Of a stretch of DNA of 34,574 bases, positions 9,717 to 17,845 are shown piece after piece. The position numbers and the translations under genes were made by a program. This stretch comes from Candidatus Aminicenantota bacterium (GTDB taxonomy: Bacteria > Acidobacteriota > Aminicenantia > Aminicenantales > JAFGAV01). Below the pieces are notes generated by a model that was not told the DNA's origin, made no database searches, and saw nothing but the letters and a program-made list of their open reading frames with translations. How positions within the stretch are numbered: the first letter of the stretch is position 1; every line of letters begins with the position of its first letter. The stretch is taken from the NCBI GenBank assembly GCA_016933515.1, contig JAFGAV010000106.1, positions 1 through 34,574 of the forward strand. The letters are read 5' to 3'.

Positions 9717-10897
9717 GGGCGACTCGGCTTTCCTTTCCAGTAACGTTCCGCCGCCAGCCGCTGAATCTCTTTCAGGGGCCGGCCTGATTTCCGCGCCGCC
9801 CGAAGGCAGTCCGAAAACTCCGGCTGAGCGTTCACCGGCGTCTCCCGGAAGCGGGACACCTTGATCCCGATCCGCTCTCCGGCCACATGAACCCCGGAGG
9901 AAGCGCGGTCCAACACGCGCCTTTCCACGGGGTAATAGCGGACGCCGATCGAAGTCGTCTCTCGGAACACCCCGGCGACGAGGTCATCTATTCTATCAGC
10001 CTCGGCCAGGAGCGTCAATTTGGTCGCCAGACGGCCTTTTTTCATCACGATCGGAGTCAGCGCGGCGTCTAGGGCCCCCTGTTCCAGGGCGGTGTCAAGG
10101 AACGCGGCCAAGACCTGGGGAGTGGAATCGTCGATATGGGCCTCAACGACAAACAGGCGCTTTTCCGGCCGGAAAACGTCCTCCCGGCCGTAAAAAGCGC
10201 GCAGGACATTGGAGAAACCGGGGATGTCCCTGGATCCGGCCCCGTAACCGATGCGGTCGTAACACAGCTCGGGCAGCGCGGTGAAGGATTCCGCCAGCAC
10301 GGAGGCCAGGGCGGCGCCGGTGGGCGTCACGAGCTCCGTTTCGGCCCAGGCCGCATAAACGGGCGCGCCTTTCAGCAGCTCGGCCACGGCGGGCGGCGGA
10401 ACAGGAAGGACTCCGTGCGCGGCCTTGACCCAGCCCGAGCCCACGTTGAGCGGGGAGATATAAACCTTGCGGATGTTCAGGACGTCGAGCAAATGACAGG
10501 CGCCCACAATATCGACCAGGGCGTCGTCGGCGCCCGCCTCGTGGAGATGGGTGTTTTTGAAAGTATGGCCGTGCACTTTGGCCTCGGCTTTGAACAGGGC
10601 GTTGAAAACGGCGAGCGCCCGCTCCCGGATCGGCGCCGGGAATCCGCTTTTTTTGATCAGAGCGGAAATGTCCTCGAACCGCCGGGCAGGGGATCCTTTG
10701 TCCCGGACATGGACGTCCACCTTCAGGGCGCCGAGGGCCCCCCTCCGGACACGGCGCGCGCGGATCTCAACGGGGAGCCGGAGCCGGGCCATGTCTTTTT
10801 TGAAGGCGGCGGGGGAAACGCCCAGGTCGAGAAGAGCGCCCAGAATCATGTCGCCGCTCAAGCCGGCCGATCCGTCAAGGTAAAGGTAATGCATCAA
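9713..10897 (-). CDS. larC: Nickel-pincer cofactor biosynthesis protein LarC (DUF111) family
   Basis: [71 protein letters not shown]. Stop overlaps the folE ATG. Confidence 0.88.
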   Translation of the reverse strand: MMHYLYLDGSAGLSGDMILGALLDLGVSPAAFKKDMARLRLPVEIRARRVRRGALGALKVDVHVRDKGSPARRFEDISALIKKSGFPAPIRERALAVFNALFKAEAKVHGHTFKNTHLHEAGADDALVDIVGACHLLDVLNIRKVYISPLNVGSGWVKAAHGVLPVPPPAVAELLKGAPVYAAWAETELVTPTGAALASVLAESFTALPELCYDRIGYGAGSRDIPGFSNVLRAFYGREDVFRPEKRLFVVEAHIDDSTPQVLAAFLDTALEQGALDAALTPIVMKKGRLATKLTLLAEADRIDDLVAGVFRETTSIGVRYYPVERRVLDRASSGVHVAGERIGIKVSRFRETPVNAQPEFSDCLRAARKSGRPLKEIQRLAAERYWKGKPSRP

Positions 10898-11664
10898 CGA
10901 GTTCTCCTTGCCGATGAACGGCGCCGGGCCTCAAGCCTGCGGTCGAGCCGGGAAAGCATTCGGCCCGACGGCTCCCGGAAGCAAAAATCGGCGGTCCGGC
11001 TGAGAGGGGTCGGTTCGGGATTGACCTCGACGATCACGGCGCCGGCCTCGGCGGCGGCTTGGGGGAGGGCGGCCGCCGGATGCACCACGGCCGACGTGCC
11101 GACGACAAACAGGACCTGGCACGAGGAGCACCTGCGGAAGGCCTCATCGAGTATTCGGGAGTCGAGCGATTCGCCGAACCAAACGACATGCGGGCGGAGC
11201 AGCCTCCCGCAGTCCGGGCAGCGGGGCGGGAGTTCGGACAGGGGAACTTCGCGGTTCTCCCTGACTGTGCCCTCGAACGGGCAACGGGTCTTCCAGATGT
11301 TACCATGGAGCTCGATCGGGTCGGCCGAGCCGGCGAGCCCGTGCAGCCCGTCGATGTTCTGGGTGATCAGGCTGAATGAGGGAAACGCCTTCTGCCAGAC
11401 GGCCAGGGTCTTGTGCCCCTCGTTGGGCACGGCTTCGGCGATCAGTCTGCGCCGCCAGTCGTACCATTCCCAGACGAGCCGAGGATCGCGGTCGAAGGCT
11501 TCGGGCGTCGCCAGCTCCTCGGCGCGGAACCGCTTCCACAGCCCCTGGGCGCCTCGAAAGGTCGGTATGCCCGACTCGGCGGAGATCCCGGCGCCGGTCA
11601 GGACGGCGACTCGGGTCGCCGAGACGAGGACGCCGGCGAGTTCGTCAAGCGCGTCTTCGTTCAT
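10894..11664 (-). CDS. Sir2-family NAD-dependent protein deacylase
   Basis: VLTGAGISAESGIPTFRG, ITQNIDGLHGLAGS, ELHGNIWKTRCP, CPDCGRLLRPHVVWFGE. Start assigned to MNEDALDELAG at 11664 rather than the longer ORF. Confidence 0.9.
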   Translation of the reverse strand: MNEDALDELAGVLVSATRVAVLTGAGISAESGIPTFRGAQGLWKRFRAEELATPEAFDRDPRLVWEWYDWRRRLIAEAVPNEGHKTLAVWQKAFPSFSLITQNIDGLHGLAGSADPIELHGNIWKTRCPFEGTVRENREVPLSELPPRCPDCGRLLRPHVVWFGESLDSRILDEAFRRCSSCQVLFVVGTSAVVHPAAALPQAAAEAGAVIVEVNPEPTPLSRTADFCFREPSGRMLSRLDRRLEARRRSSARRTR

Positions 11665-11682
11665 GACTTCGGTCCGTCTCAC

Positions 11683-11711
11683 ATTATTCCCGGTTTCGGC
11701 GCCGAGTTCAA
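11683..11711 (-). promoter_or_regulatory. Putative sigma70 promoter TTGAAC-N17-AATAAT for the sir2-larC-folE-metG operon
   Basis: Minus strand, 17-nt spacing, about 20 nt upstream of the ATG at 11664. Confidence 0.45.
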
Positions 11712-11722
11712 GGGACGCTTGG

Positions 11723-11771
11723 AGACTGCGGGGAGGTTTCGGCGCTAGGCGCTGAAACCTCCCCGCAGTCT
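11723..11771. repeat. Near-perfect 23-bp inverted repeat with 3-nt loop in a divergent intergenic region
   Basis: AGACTGCGGGGAGGTTTCGGCGC - TAG - GCGCTGAAACCTCCCCGCAGTCT. 22 Watson-Crick pairs plus one G-T pair. Confidence 0.95.
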
Positions 11772-11815
11772 GTTCATAAAGGTCGGCGGCAGGATGTCCG
11801 GGAAGCGGAGATGGC

Positions 11816-11844
11816 TTGTATTTTAAGGAAACGCCCCTTATCAT
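11816..11844 (+). promoter_or_regulatory. Putative promoter TTGTAT-N17-TATCAT for mtnP
   Basis: 17-nt spacing, about 48 nt upstream of the ATG at 11892. Confidence 0.4.
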
Positions 11845-11891
11845 ACTATCCCTTGCCCCGCCGGCTTGAAACTCACGAAACGGAGGACGCA

Positions 11892-12812
11892 ATGCCTTCC
11901 AAAGGGAAAACAGCGGTCAAGACTCTCCGTCGGGCGGCGCGCCTGCCCGAGGTCGAAATCGGCATCCTGGGCGGAACAGGTCTCTACGACATCGAGGGGC
12001 TGGAGGACCTCCGCGAGATCAAGCTCAAAACCCCGTTCGGCGACCCGTCGGACGCTTATGTCGTGGGACATTTGGAGGGGCGCCGAGTGGCTTTTCTCAG
12101 CCGCCACGGGCGCGGCCACCGCCACATGCCCACCGATGTCAACTTCCGGGCCAACATCTACGGATTCAAGTTGTTCGGCGTGGAAAGGATCGTGTCGGTC
12201 AATTCCTGCGGCTCGCTCCGGGAGGACATCCGGCCCAGGGACATCGTTTTCGCCGACCAGTTCTTTGACCGGACGCGGCGACCGTCCACGTTTTTCGGCC
12301 GGGGGATCGTGGCCCACATCGGCCTGGCCCATCCCGTGTGCGGCGACCTGGCCGGCGCGCTTTTCGAGGCCGCCCGCGGCCTCGGGCTTCCGGCCCATCC
12401 CCGCGGCACCTACCTGAACATGGAAGGGCCCGCTTTTTCCACGAAAGCCGAGTCGCGCGTTTACCGCTCCTGGGGCTGCGACGTCATCGGCATGACTTCG
12501 GCGACGGAAGCGCGCCTGGCCCGGGAAGCCGAGATCTGCTACGCGACGATGAACCTCGTCACGGACTACGATGTCTGGCATGAGGAGGAAGGGCCGGTTT
12601 CCGTGGAAATGATCCTGGGCAACCTCGGGGCCAACGTTCACAACGCCCGGGCGGTGATCCGCGCCGCTCTGCCTCGCATCGTTCCCCAGGCGCAGAGCCG
12701 ATGCGACTGCGGAGCGGCTCTCAGAAACGCCATCGTCACCGACCGTCGGCTCATCCCGGCCGCGACGCGGCGCATCCTCCTCCCCCTGATCGGAAAATAC
12801 CTCAAGGACTGA
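11892..12812 (+). CDS. mtnP: S-methyl-5'-thioadenosine phosphorylase / purine nucleoside phosphorylase (MTAP/PNP) family
   Basis: VEIGILGGTGLYDIEGLED, AFLSRHGRGHRHMPTDVNFRANIYGFK, NMEGPAFSTKAESRVYRSWGCDVIGMTSATEARLAREAEICYATMNLVTDYDVW. GGAGG upstream of the ATG. Confidence 0.88.
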   Translation: MPSKGKTAVKTLRRAARLPEVEIGILGGTGLYDIEGLEDLREIKLKTPFGDPSDAYVVGHLEGRRVAFLSRHGRGHRHMPTDVNFRANIYGFKLFGVERIVSVNSCGSLREDIRPRDIVFADQFFDRTRRPSTFFGRGIVAHIGLAHPVCGDLAGALFEAARGLGLPAHPRGTYLNMEGPAFSTKAESRVYRSWGCDVIGMTSATEARLAREAEICYATMNLVTDYDVWHEEEGPVSVEMILGNLGANVHNARAVIRAALPRIVPQAQSRCDCGAALRNAIVTDRRLIPAATRRILLPLIGKYLKD

Positions 12813-12827
12813 AAGGACGGTTTTCTC

Positions 12828-13727
12828 ATGAGCCTGGTCATCGTCGGCAGCCTGGCCTTCGACAGCATCGAAACGCCCACCGCCCGCCGGGTACGAATTG
12901 TGGGCGGCTCGGGTTCCTACTGCGCCCTGGCGGCCAGCTTTTTCACCCGGCCCAAGGTCGTGGGCGTCGTGGGGCGGGATTTCCCGACCGAAACCCTGAA
13001 TTTTTTTCGGCGGCGCGGCATCGACCTCAAAGGCGTCGAAGTCAGACCGGGCAAGACGTTCTTCTGGGAAGGCCGCTATGGAGCCGACCCCAACCTCCGC
13101 ACCACGATCCGGACGGAGCTAAACGTGTTCAAGGATTATCGGCCCCGCCTTCCCGAATCCTATCGCCGTCCGGATATCGTCTTCCTGGCGAACATCGATC
13201 CCGATCTCCAGGAGGACATTCTCAACCAGGCCGGGAATCCCCGTTTGGTGGCCATGGACACGATTGAGCTCTGGATCAAGACCAAGCGCCGGGCTCTCCT
13301 CGATGTCCTGCGCCGGGTGGACGTGTTCTTCTGCAACGATCAGGAAGCGCAGATGCTCGGCGGCGAAATCAACATCGTGAAATCCGGCCGCGCGCTTCTG
13401 GAAAAAGGGCCCCGCTGGGTGGTCGTCAAGAAGGGCGAACACGGCGTCCTCGTCGTGGGGCGCGACCGGTCGTTCTGCCTGCCGGGGCACCCGACCGAGA
13501 TCGTGACCGACCCGACCGGCGCCGGCGATTGTTTCGCCGGAGGATTTCTCGGTTCGCTCGACCGCACGGGACGCGCCGATGAGCGCTCGATACGCCGGGC
13601 CACGGCCTTCGGCAGCGTCATGGCGTCCTTTGCCATCGAGGATTTCGGGATCGAGAGGTTCAAGAGGCTCAAGCAAAAAGACGTCGAGGAGAGGTTTCTC
13701 GTCTTCAAGAAACTGGTACGGTTTTAA
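12828..13727 (+). CDS. PfkB-family carbohydrate/nucleoside kinase
   Basis: IVGGSGSYCALAASFF, N-terminal SLAFDSIETP, and DPTGAGDCFAGGFLGSL, the PfkB signature. Confidence 0.88.
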   Translation: MSLVIVGSLAFDSIETPTARRVRIVGGSGSYCALAASFFTRPKVVGVVGRDFPTETLNFFRRRGIDLKGVEVRPGKTFFWEGRYGADPNLRTTIRTELNVFKDYRPRLPESYRRPDIVFLANIDPDLQEDILNQAGNPRLVAMDTIELWIKTKRRALLDVLRRVDVFFCNDQEAQMLGGEINIVKSGRALLEKGPRWVVVKKGEHGVLVVGRDRSFCLPGHPTEIVTDPTGAGDCFAGGFLGSLDRTGRADERSIRRATAFGSVMASFAIEDFGIERFKRLKQKDVEERFLVFKKLVRF

Positions 13728-13746
13728 AAAAGGAGAACGGTCGGCC

Positions 13747-15117
13747 ATGAACATTCCCGTGGAACCCTATCGCATCAAAGTCGTGGAAAGCCTCCGGCGC
13801 ATCCCGCGCCGGGAACGCGAGGCCGTCTTGCGCAAGGCCGGGTACAACGTCTTCAACATCCCCGCTGAAAAAGTGTTCATCGACCTCCTGACCGATTCCG
13901 GAACCTCGGCCATGAGCGACAGGCAGTGGGCGGGATTGATGGTCGGCGACGAATCCTACGCCGGCGCCAGGAGCTTTTTCAACCTGGAAAGGACCGTCCG
14001 GCGCGTCTTCGGTTTCAAGCATGTGATCCCCACCCACCAGGGCCGGGCGGCGGAGAGGATCCTGTTCCAGGCCCTGGTTCACAAAGGAGACACGGTCCCG
14101 AACAACATTCATTTCGACACCACGCGGGCCAACGTCGAGGTCTTGGGCGCCGAGGCGCTCGACCTTGCGGCCCGGGAGGCTTACGACCCGGACGACGAAC
14201 TGCCCTTCAAGGGCAACATGGATGTCGGGCGTCTGGAGGACGCCATCAAACGCCGGGGAAGGAAGCGCATCCCCCTGGTCATGATGACCGTAACCAACAA
14301 TTCCGGCGGCGGGCAGCCGGTGTCTCTGGACAACATCCGGCGGGTCCGCGCGGTCTGCCGGAAGCACAAAATCCCGTTTTTCTTGGACGCCTGCCGCTTC
14401 GCGGAGAACGCCTATTTTATCCGGGAGCGCGAGAAGGGATGCGCCCGCACGTCCGTGGCTGAAATCGCCCGCGAGGCCTTCTCCCTTGCCGACGGGGCGA
14501 CGATGAGCGCCAAGAAGGACGCCCTGGTCAATATCGGCGGTTTCATCGCTCTCAATGACGACCGCCTGGCAGGCCGCCTGAAGGAGCTGCTCATCATCGG
14601 CGAGGGTTTTCCCACCTACGGGGGGCTGGCCGGCCGCGACCTGGAAGCCATGGCCCGCGGGCTGGAAGAGGTCCTGGAGCCGGACTATCTCGAGCACCGC
14701 ATCGGCCAGGTCCGCTACCTGGCCGCCCTCCTGGAGAAGGAACGCATCCCCTATTTCAAGCCCTGCGGCGGGCACGCCGTTTACATCCTGGCCGACCGCT
14801 TCCTGCCCCATCTTCCCAGGAACCGCTACCCGGCCTGGGCCTTGACGACGGCCCTCTACCGGGAGGCCGGGGTCCGGGCCGTGGAAATCGGCGGCGTGAT
14901 GTTCGGGCGGAAAGACAAAGGCGGTCGGGAAGTCTATCCCGCCCTGGAGCTCGTCCGGCTGTGCGTACCACGCCGGGTTTATACCGTTTCCCATCTTCAA
15001 TATGTGGCCGAGGCGCTGGCCGAACTGTATAAGCGAAGGGAAAAGATCCGAGGTCTCAGAATCGTCTCTCAATCCCCGTATTTGAGACATTTTACGGCCA
15101 GATTCGAAGAAGTGTAG
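13747..15117 (+). CDS. Tryptophanase / tyrosine phenol-lyase family (beta-eliminating lyase), probably tryptophanase
   Basis: IDLLTDSGTSAMSDRQWAGLMVGDESYAGARSFFNLERTVRRVFGFKHVIPTHQGRAAE, TMSAKKDALVNIGGFIALNDD (PLP lysine region), C-terminal LRHFTARFEEV. Confidence 0.9.
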   Translation: MNIPVEPYRIKVVESLRRIPRREREAVLRKAGYNVFNIPAEKVFIDLLTDSGTSAMSDRQWAGLMVGDESYAGARSFFNLERTVRRVFGFKHVIPTHQGRAAERILFQALVHKGDTVPNNIHFDTTRANVEVLGAEALDLAAREAYDPDDELPFKGNMDVGRLEDAIKRRGRKRIPLVMMTVTNNSGGGQPVSLDNIRRVRAVCRKHKIPFFLDACRFAENAYFIREREKGCARTSVAEIAREAFSLADGATMSAKKDALVNIGGFIALNDDRLAGRLKELLIIGEGFPTYGGLAGRDLEAMARGLEEVLEPDYLEHRIGQVRYLAALLEKERIPYFKPCGGHAVYILADRFLPHLPRNRYPAWALTTALYREAGVRAVEIGGVMFGRKDKGGREVYPALELVRLCVPRRVYTVSHLQYVAEALAELYKRREKIRGLRIVSQSPYLRHFTARFEEV

Positions 15118-15163
15118 AAACGCCGCACCCCCGGCCCGGATCGATTTGGTGAAGACGCCGCAT

Positions 15164-15193
15164 TTGACCGAATACGTCTTTTTGCGATAAAAT
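15164..15193 (+). promoter_or_regulatory. Putative sigma70 promoter TTGACC-N18-TAAAAT for the radical SAM cassette
   Basis: Both hexamers match consensus at 5 of 6 positions. Lies downstream of the tryptophanase stop and upstream of the PqqD-like gene. Confidence 0.6.
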
Positions 15194-15290
15194 ATTTCAC
15201 CAAGGAACGGCTTCCGGGAAGAAAGAAGCGCCTTTTTGTTCTATGAAATCGTCAGATAGGGAAAAGTGTTTTATAAGGAGACGAGAAAGA

Positions 15291-15575
15291 ATGTCAGCCG
15301 ATAAACCTGTAGCCAATCCGCAGGTGGTCCTCAGGGAGGAATTTGACGACTGGGCCGTGCTGTTCGACCCGGATACGGCTGAAGGTTTCGCCGTCAATCC
15401 CGTGGGAGTCCTGATCTGGAAAGAACTCGACGGAAACCACGACATCGCCGACATCGTGCGCGTCGTCCGGGAGAAGTGTGAAAACGTCCCTGAGGACGTT
15501 GAAACACACTGCCGGGAATTCGTCGACAGCCTGATCCGAAAGGGGCTGGTTGGGACGGAAGTCACCCATGATTGA
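15291..15575 (+). CDS. PqqD-like protein (RiPP recognition element); ScmD-like
   Basis: FDDWAVLFDPDTAEGFAVNPVGVLIWKELDGNHDIADIVRVVREKCENVPEDVETHCREFVDSLIRKGLV, the PqqD fold pattern. AAGGAG lies 10 nt upstream of the ATG at 15291; an in-frame ATG at 15243 is an alternative. Confidence 0.85.
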   Translation: MSADKPVANPQVVLREEFDDWAVLFDPDTAEGFAVNPVGVLIWKELDGNHDIADIVRVVREKCENVPEDVETHCREFVDSLIRKGLVGTEVTHD

Positions 15576-16707
15576 GGCCGGGCCGCAAGAACGTGCGCGG
15601 CTGATGCGCACTCCGCAGTCCGTGGACATCGACATCACGGATCGATGCAATCTCCGATGCAAATACTGTTATTTCTACACCAGCCCGGCCGACGTCAAAA
15701 CCGATCTGCCGCTCGAGGAGTGGCTCCGTTTTTTCGAGGAGCTCAATCGCTGCGCGGTGACCGAGGTCACCCTGGCCGGAGGGGAGCCGTTCATCCGGGA
15801 GGATCTGAAGGAGATCCTGGAGGGCGTCATCCGCAACCGCATGCGATTCAGCATTCTGTCGAACGGAACGCTCATCACCGAGGATATGGCCCGCTTTCTC
15901 GGCTCGACGCCCCGGTGCAACTACGTCCAGGTTTCGCTCGACGGTTCGGAGCCCGAGACCCACGACTCCTGCCGGGGGAAGGGGACGTTCGAGAAGGCCG
16001 TCGCCGGCCTTCGCCTCCTCCAGAAGCATAAGGTCAACGTCGCCGTGCGCGTGACCATACACCGCTACAACGTCCGCGACTTGGAGGCCACCGCCCGTTT
16101 TCTTCTCGAGGATTTGGGGCTCAGCGGTTTCGGGACGAACTCGGCGGGCCACATGGGGCTCTGCCAGAAGAACATGGAGCAAGTCGAGCTCACCACCGCG
16201 GAAAGGGAACTGGCCATGAAGACCCTTCTGGCCCTCAACAAGAAATACGGCGGCCGGATCAGCGCCTCGGCCGGTCCTCTGGCCGAAGGCCGGATGTGGT
16301 CCAGGATGGAGCGGGCGCGCCGCCAGGGGGCGGCCGCGTTTCCCGAAGGCGGCCGGCTCACCGGCTGCGGCTGTCCTTTCAGCAAAATTTCCGTGCGGAC
16401 CGACGGGGTCATCGTCCCCTGCAACATGCTCAGCCACATCGAACTGGGACGCATCAACCGCGACCGCCTGGATGACGTCTGGCGGAACCACTCCGAGCTG
16501 TGGAAGATGCGGGATCGGCGGTCCATACCGCTCAGCCGTTTTGAATTCTGCCGCGGTTGCCCTTACCTCGACTACTGCACCGGAAATTGCCCGGCTCTTG
16601 CTTATTCCCTCCTGGGCGTGGTCGACCATCCCAGCCCCGACGGCTGCCTGAGAAAGTTTTTAGACGAAGGAGGACATCTTCCCGAGGAGGAGCTTCTTGA
16701 GCCCTGA
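15568..16707 (+). CDS. Radical SAM/SPASM domain protein (first); ScmE-like
   Basis: DRCNLRCKYCYF (CxxxCxxC), VTLAGGEPFIREDL, SLDGSEPETHD, SPASM Cys set (TGCGCPF..VPCNM..FCRGCPYLDYCTGNCPA..GCLRK). Overlaps the PqqD-like stop by 8 nt. Confidence 0.92.
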   Translation: MIEAGPQERARLMRTPQSVDIDITDRCNLRCKYCYFYTSPADVKTDLPLEEWLRFFEELNRCAVTEVTLAGGEPFIREDLKEILEGVIRNRMRFSILSNGTLITEDMARFLGSTPRCNYVQVSLDGSEPETHDSCRGKGTFEKAVAGLRLLQKHKVNVAVRVTIHRYNVRDLEATARFLLEDLGLSGFGTNSAGHMGLCQKNMEQVELTTAERELAMKTLLALNKKYGGRISASAGPLAEGRMWSRMERARRQGAAAFPEGGRLTGCGCPFSKISVRTDGVIVPCNMLSHIELGRINRDRLDDVWRNHSELWKMRDRRSIPLSRFEFCRGCPYLDYCTGNCPALAYSLLGVVDHPSPDGCLRKFLDEGGHLPEEELLEP

Positions 16708-17821
16708 CCGACCGGCATCCGGCCCGGAAAACGCCTCCGGCCCCGCCGTGCGGTATCCCTTGTCCCAGCTCTATTTTTATCTGACCGAGGGGTGCAACCT
16801 GGCTTGCCGCCACTGCTGGCTTGCGCCCAAGCTTCAGCAGGGCGATAAGATCTACCCTATGCTCGACGTCGGCCTTTTACCGCACATTCTCCGTCAGGCC
16901 AAACCGCTCGGGCTCCAGGGCGTCAAGCTCACGGGCGGCGAGCCGCTCATGCACCCGGAGATTCTCTCCATCCTCGAACACATCCGCGCCGAGGATCTGA
17001 ACTGCACGATGGAGACCAACGGCGTGCTGTGCACGCCGGAAATCGCCCGGGAACTGGCGCGGCAAAAAGGGCGGTTTGTTTCGGTCAGCCTGGACGGGGC
17101 CGACGCCGAGACCAACGAGTGGGTGCGCGGCGTCCCCGGCTGTTTTGACGCGGCCGTCCGAGGAATCAAGAACCTCGTCGAGACCGGCATCAGGCCTCAG
17201 ATCATTTTGACCGTGATGAAAAGGAACAGGAGCCATATCGAGCCCATCGTCAGGCTGGCCGAGAAGCTGGGGGCGGGCTCGGTGAAATTCAATGTTCTCA
17301 TGCCCACGGCCCGCGGCGAGGATCTGCACAAGCGAGGCGAGGCCCTGCCCGTCGAGGAGCTCATCGAACTGGGGCGTTTCGTGGAGAGCGATCTCTCGCG
17401 CAGGACCTCTCTCTCTCTGATCTTTCACCACCCGCCCGTTTTCAGGCCGTTGGGCCGGATGTTCGGACGGAACGGGGACGGCTGCACGCGCTGCGGCATA
17501 TTTTCCATTCTCGGCGTTTTGGCCGACGGGTCTTACGCGCTGTGCGGCATCGGCGAGACCGTTCCGGAGCTTGTATTCGGGCGGGCGGACAGGGACCGGT
17601 TGGAGGATGTTTGGAACAACAACGCCGTCCTGAACGACATCCGAACGGGACTTCCCGGAAAGCTCAAGGGCGTGTGCGGAGAATGCCTGATGAAAACACT
17701 CTGCCTGGGAAGCTGCGTGGCGCAGAACTACTACAGCACGCACGATCTCTTCTCCCCATTTTGGTTTTGCGAAGAAGCGAGGAAAAAAGGGCTGTTTCCC
17801 GAAAGCCGGCTGGCCAAATGA
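16697..17821 (+). CDS. Radical SAM/SPASM domain protein (second); ScmF-like
   Basis: TEGCNLACRHCWLAPK (CxxxCxxC), VKLTGGEPLMHPEI, SLDGADAETNEWVRG, SPASM Cys set (GCTRCGIF..YALCGIGE..VCGECLMKTLCLGSCVAQNYY..FWFCEE). TTG start at 16697 with GAGGAGG upstream, overlapping the first radical SAM gene by 11 nt. Confidence 0.9.
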   Translation: MSPDRPASGPENASGPAVRYPLSQLYFYLTEGCNLACRHCWLAPKLQQGDKIYPMLDVGLLPHILRQAKPLGLQGVKLTGGEPLMHPEILSILEHIRAEDLNCTMETNGVLCTPEIARELARQKGRFVSVSLDGADAETNEWVRGVPGCFDAAVRGIKNLVETGIRPQIILTVMKRNRSHIEPIVRLAEKLGAGSVKFNVLMPTARGEDLHKRGEALPVEELIELGRFVESDLSRRTSLSLIFHHPPVFRPLGRMFGRNGDGCTRCGIFSILGVLADGSYALCGIGETVPELVFGRADRDRLEDVWNNNAVLNDIRTGLPGKLKGVCGECLMKTLCLGSCVAQNYYSTHDLFSPFWFCEEARKKGLFPESRLAK

Positions 17822-17845
17822 AGTTCGGACGGTGATCATTTCTCC

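Noticed and set aside
15149-15190. 13-codon GTG mini-ORF (MKTPHLTEYVFLR) upstream of the PqqD-like gene as a precursor peptide
   Set aside because: It has no SD, and it overlaps the -35 and spacer of the cassette promoter, so it would not be on the transcript.
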